A stretch of DNA of 64,000 bases from Actinopolyspora lacussalsi subsp. righensis (GTDB taxonomy: Bacteria; Actinomycetota; Actinomycetes; Mycobacteriales; Pseudonocardiaceae), in contig NZ_FPAT01000005.1 of NCBI RefSeq assembly GCF_900116555.1, forward strand, positions 337,010 through 401,009. Reading direction: 5' to 3'. The translations under genes and the position numbers were made by a program. The number at the start of each line of letters is the position of its first letter. Positions within the stretch are counted from its first letter, which is position 1. This document shows positions 63,527-64,000 of the stretch, in pieces. The notes under the pieces are model-generated. The model was not told the origin of the DNA. It ran no database searches and saw only the letters and a list, made by a program, of their open reading frames with translations.

Positions 63527-63748
63527 TGCTCAAGCGTGCCAGAAACCCGTAGGACAACGCCGCACGAGACATGCCGGAAGTGAGGTATTCCGCACCGAGA
63601 TCACCCGATCGAAGGAGTTTTTCGAGCGGGAACGCCGTCCTGACCAGGGAATCCCGCCGGAAAGAATCCCCGAAGGAACAGGTCGGAACGGCCCGCCGAC
63701 GACGGGCCGCCCGCTTTACCGACGGCCGGACAGCGGATGCCGCATCGG

Positions 63749-64000
63749 TCAGCCGACGGTGACGGTCGGCGAGTCGTCGGAGCTCTGCTCCATCCCCTCC
63801 GCCAGGCGTCCGGCTTCTTCGATGAGGGTTTCCACGATCTGGCTCTCGGGCACGGTCTTGATCACCTCGCCCTTGACGAAGATCTGGCCCTTGCCGTTAC
63901 CCGAGGCCACCCCGAGATCGGCCTCGCGGGCCTCGCCCGGGCCGTTGACCACGCAACCCATCACCGCCACCCGCAGCGGCACCTCCATGCCCTCCAGGCC
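63749..64000 (-). CDS. ispG: 4-hydroxy-3-methylbut-2-enyl diphosphate synthase, 3' end
   Basis: Only the C-terminal ~83 residues are in the window; the gene continues past the right edge. [21 protein letters not shown] holds one of the 4Fe-4S cluster cysteines ([10 protein letters not shown]) typical of IspG/GcpE, which makes HMBPP in the non-mevalonate isoprenoid route. The end ([18 protein letters not shown]...) is variable. Its presence next to the DUF4081 GNAT repeats the mycobacterial order. Confidence 0.94.
   Translation of the reverse strand, partial: GLEGMEVPLRVAVMGCVVNGPGEAREADLGVASGNGKGQIFVKGEVIKTVPESQIVETLIEEAGRLAEGMEQSSDDSPTVTVG

Overview
The window is about 70% G+C and reads as the chromosome of a mycothiol-using actinobacterium, most likely of the Pseudonocardiales (Saccharopolyspora/Actinopolyspora-like; this placement is inferred from gene content, not from a marker gene). 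Support comes from a mycothione reductase, a zf-HC3 zinc-finger protein of the type common in actinomycetes, frequent GTG starts and ATGA/GTGA overlaps, and several apparently leaderless promoters. From memory of the Mycobacterium tuberculosis map, the order DUF4439 - proS - cysG/cobA - cobB - cobO - Mg-chelatase-like protein - GNAT - mtr - mapB - PBP lipoprotein - DUF4081 GNAT - ispG follows Rv2843-Rv2868c. Into this backbone are set a corrin-ring cluster equivalent to Rv2062c-Rv2072c and about 21 kb of accessory DNA.

Layout. 1-8.1 kb: housekeeping genes (DUF4439, two Pro-rich anchored proteins, a PLP enzyme, YjbQ, proS, a zinc-finger protein, YaaA). 8.4-32.2 kb: cobalamin synthesis, with cobL-cobM, cbiD, cobK, cobG-cobH-cobIJ, a riboswitch and cobN, cysG/cobA, then (after a small membrane protein and a class-V aminotransferase) a second divergent cobM-cobL-cobE set, cobB, cobO and a ChlI/ChlD fusion behind a second riboswitch. 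32.3-37.8 kb: GNAT, adenine deaminase, two secreted S1 proteases flanking a LysE exporter, and a PEBP protein. 37.8-53.5 kb: an exopolysaccharide locus (flippase, Wzz/BY-kinase-like protein, CDP-alcohol transferase plus cytidylyltransferase, beta-helix protein, secreted propeller, two glycosyltransferases, polymerase/ligase, priming sugar transferase) with a TetR-SGNH hydrolase pair inside it. 53.8-64 kb: mycothione reductase, an MFS exporter with divergent GntR regulator, cobQ, mapB, a solitary VapC-like PIN protein, a PBP lipoprotein, a DUF4081 GNAT and the 3' end of ispG.

How it works together. CysG/CobA makes precorrin-2. CobI/CobJ, CobG, CobM, CobK, CobL and CobH, with CbiD in place of a missing CobF, build the ring. 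CobB amidates it, CobN plus the ChlI/D fusion insert cobalt, CobO adenylates and CobQ finishes amidation. Nucleotide-loop genes are not in the window. The two adenosylcobalamin riboswitches sit on opposite strands, one in front of each half of the cobaltochelatase. The most unusual element is the second CobM-CobL-CobE set, whose CobM carries a roughly 290-residue disordered tail and whose CbiT domain has lost canonical motifs.

No insertion sequence, CRISPR array, tRNA, rRNA or phage gene was seen.
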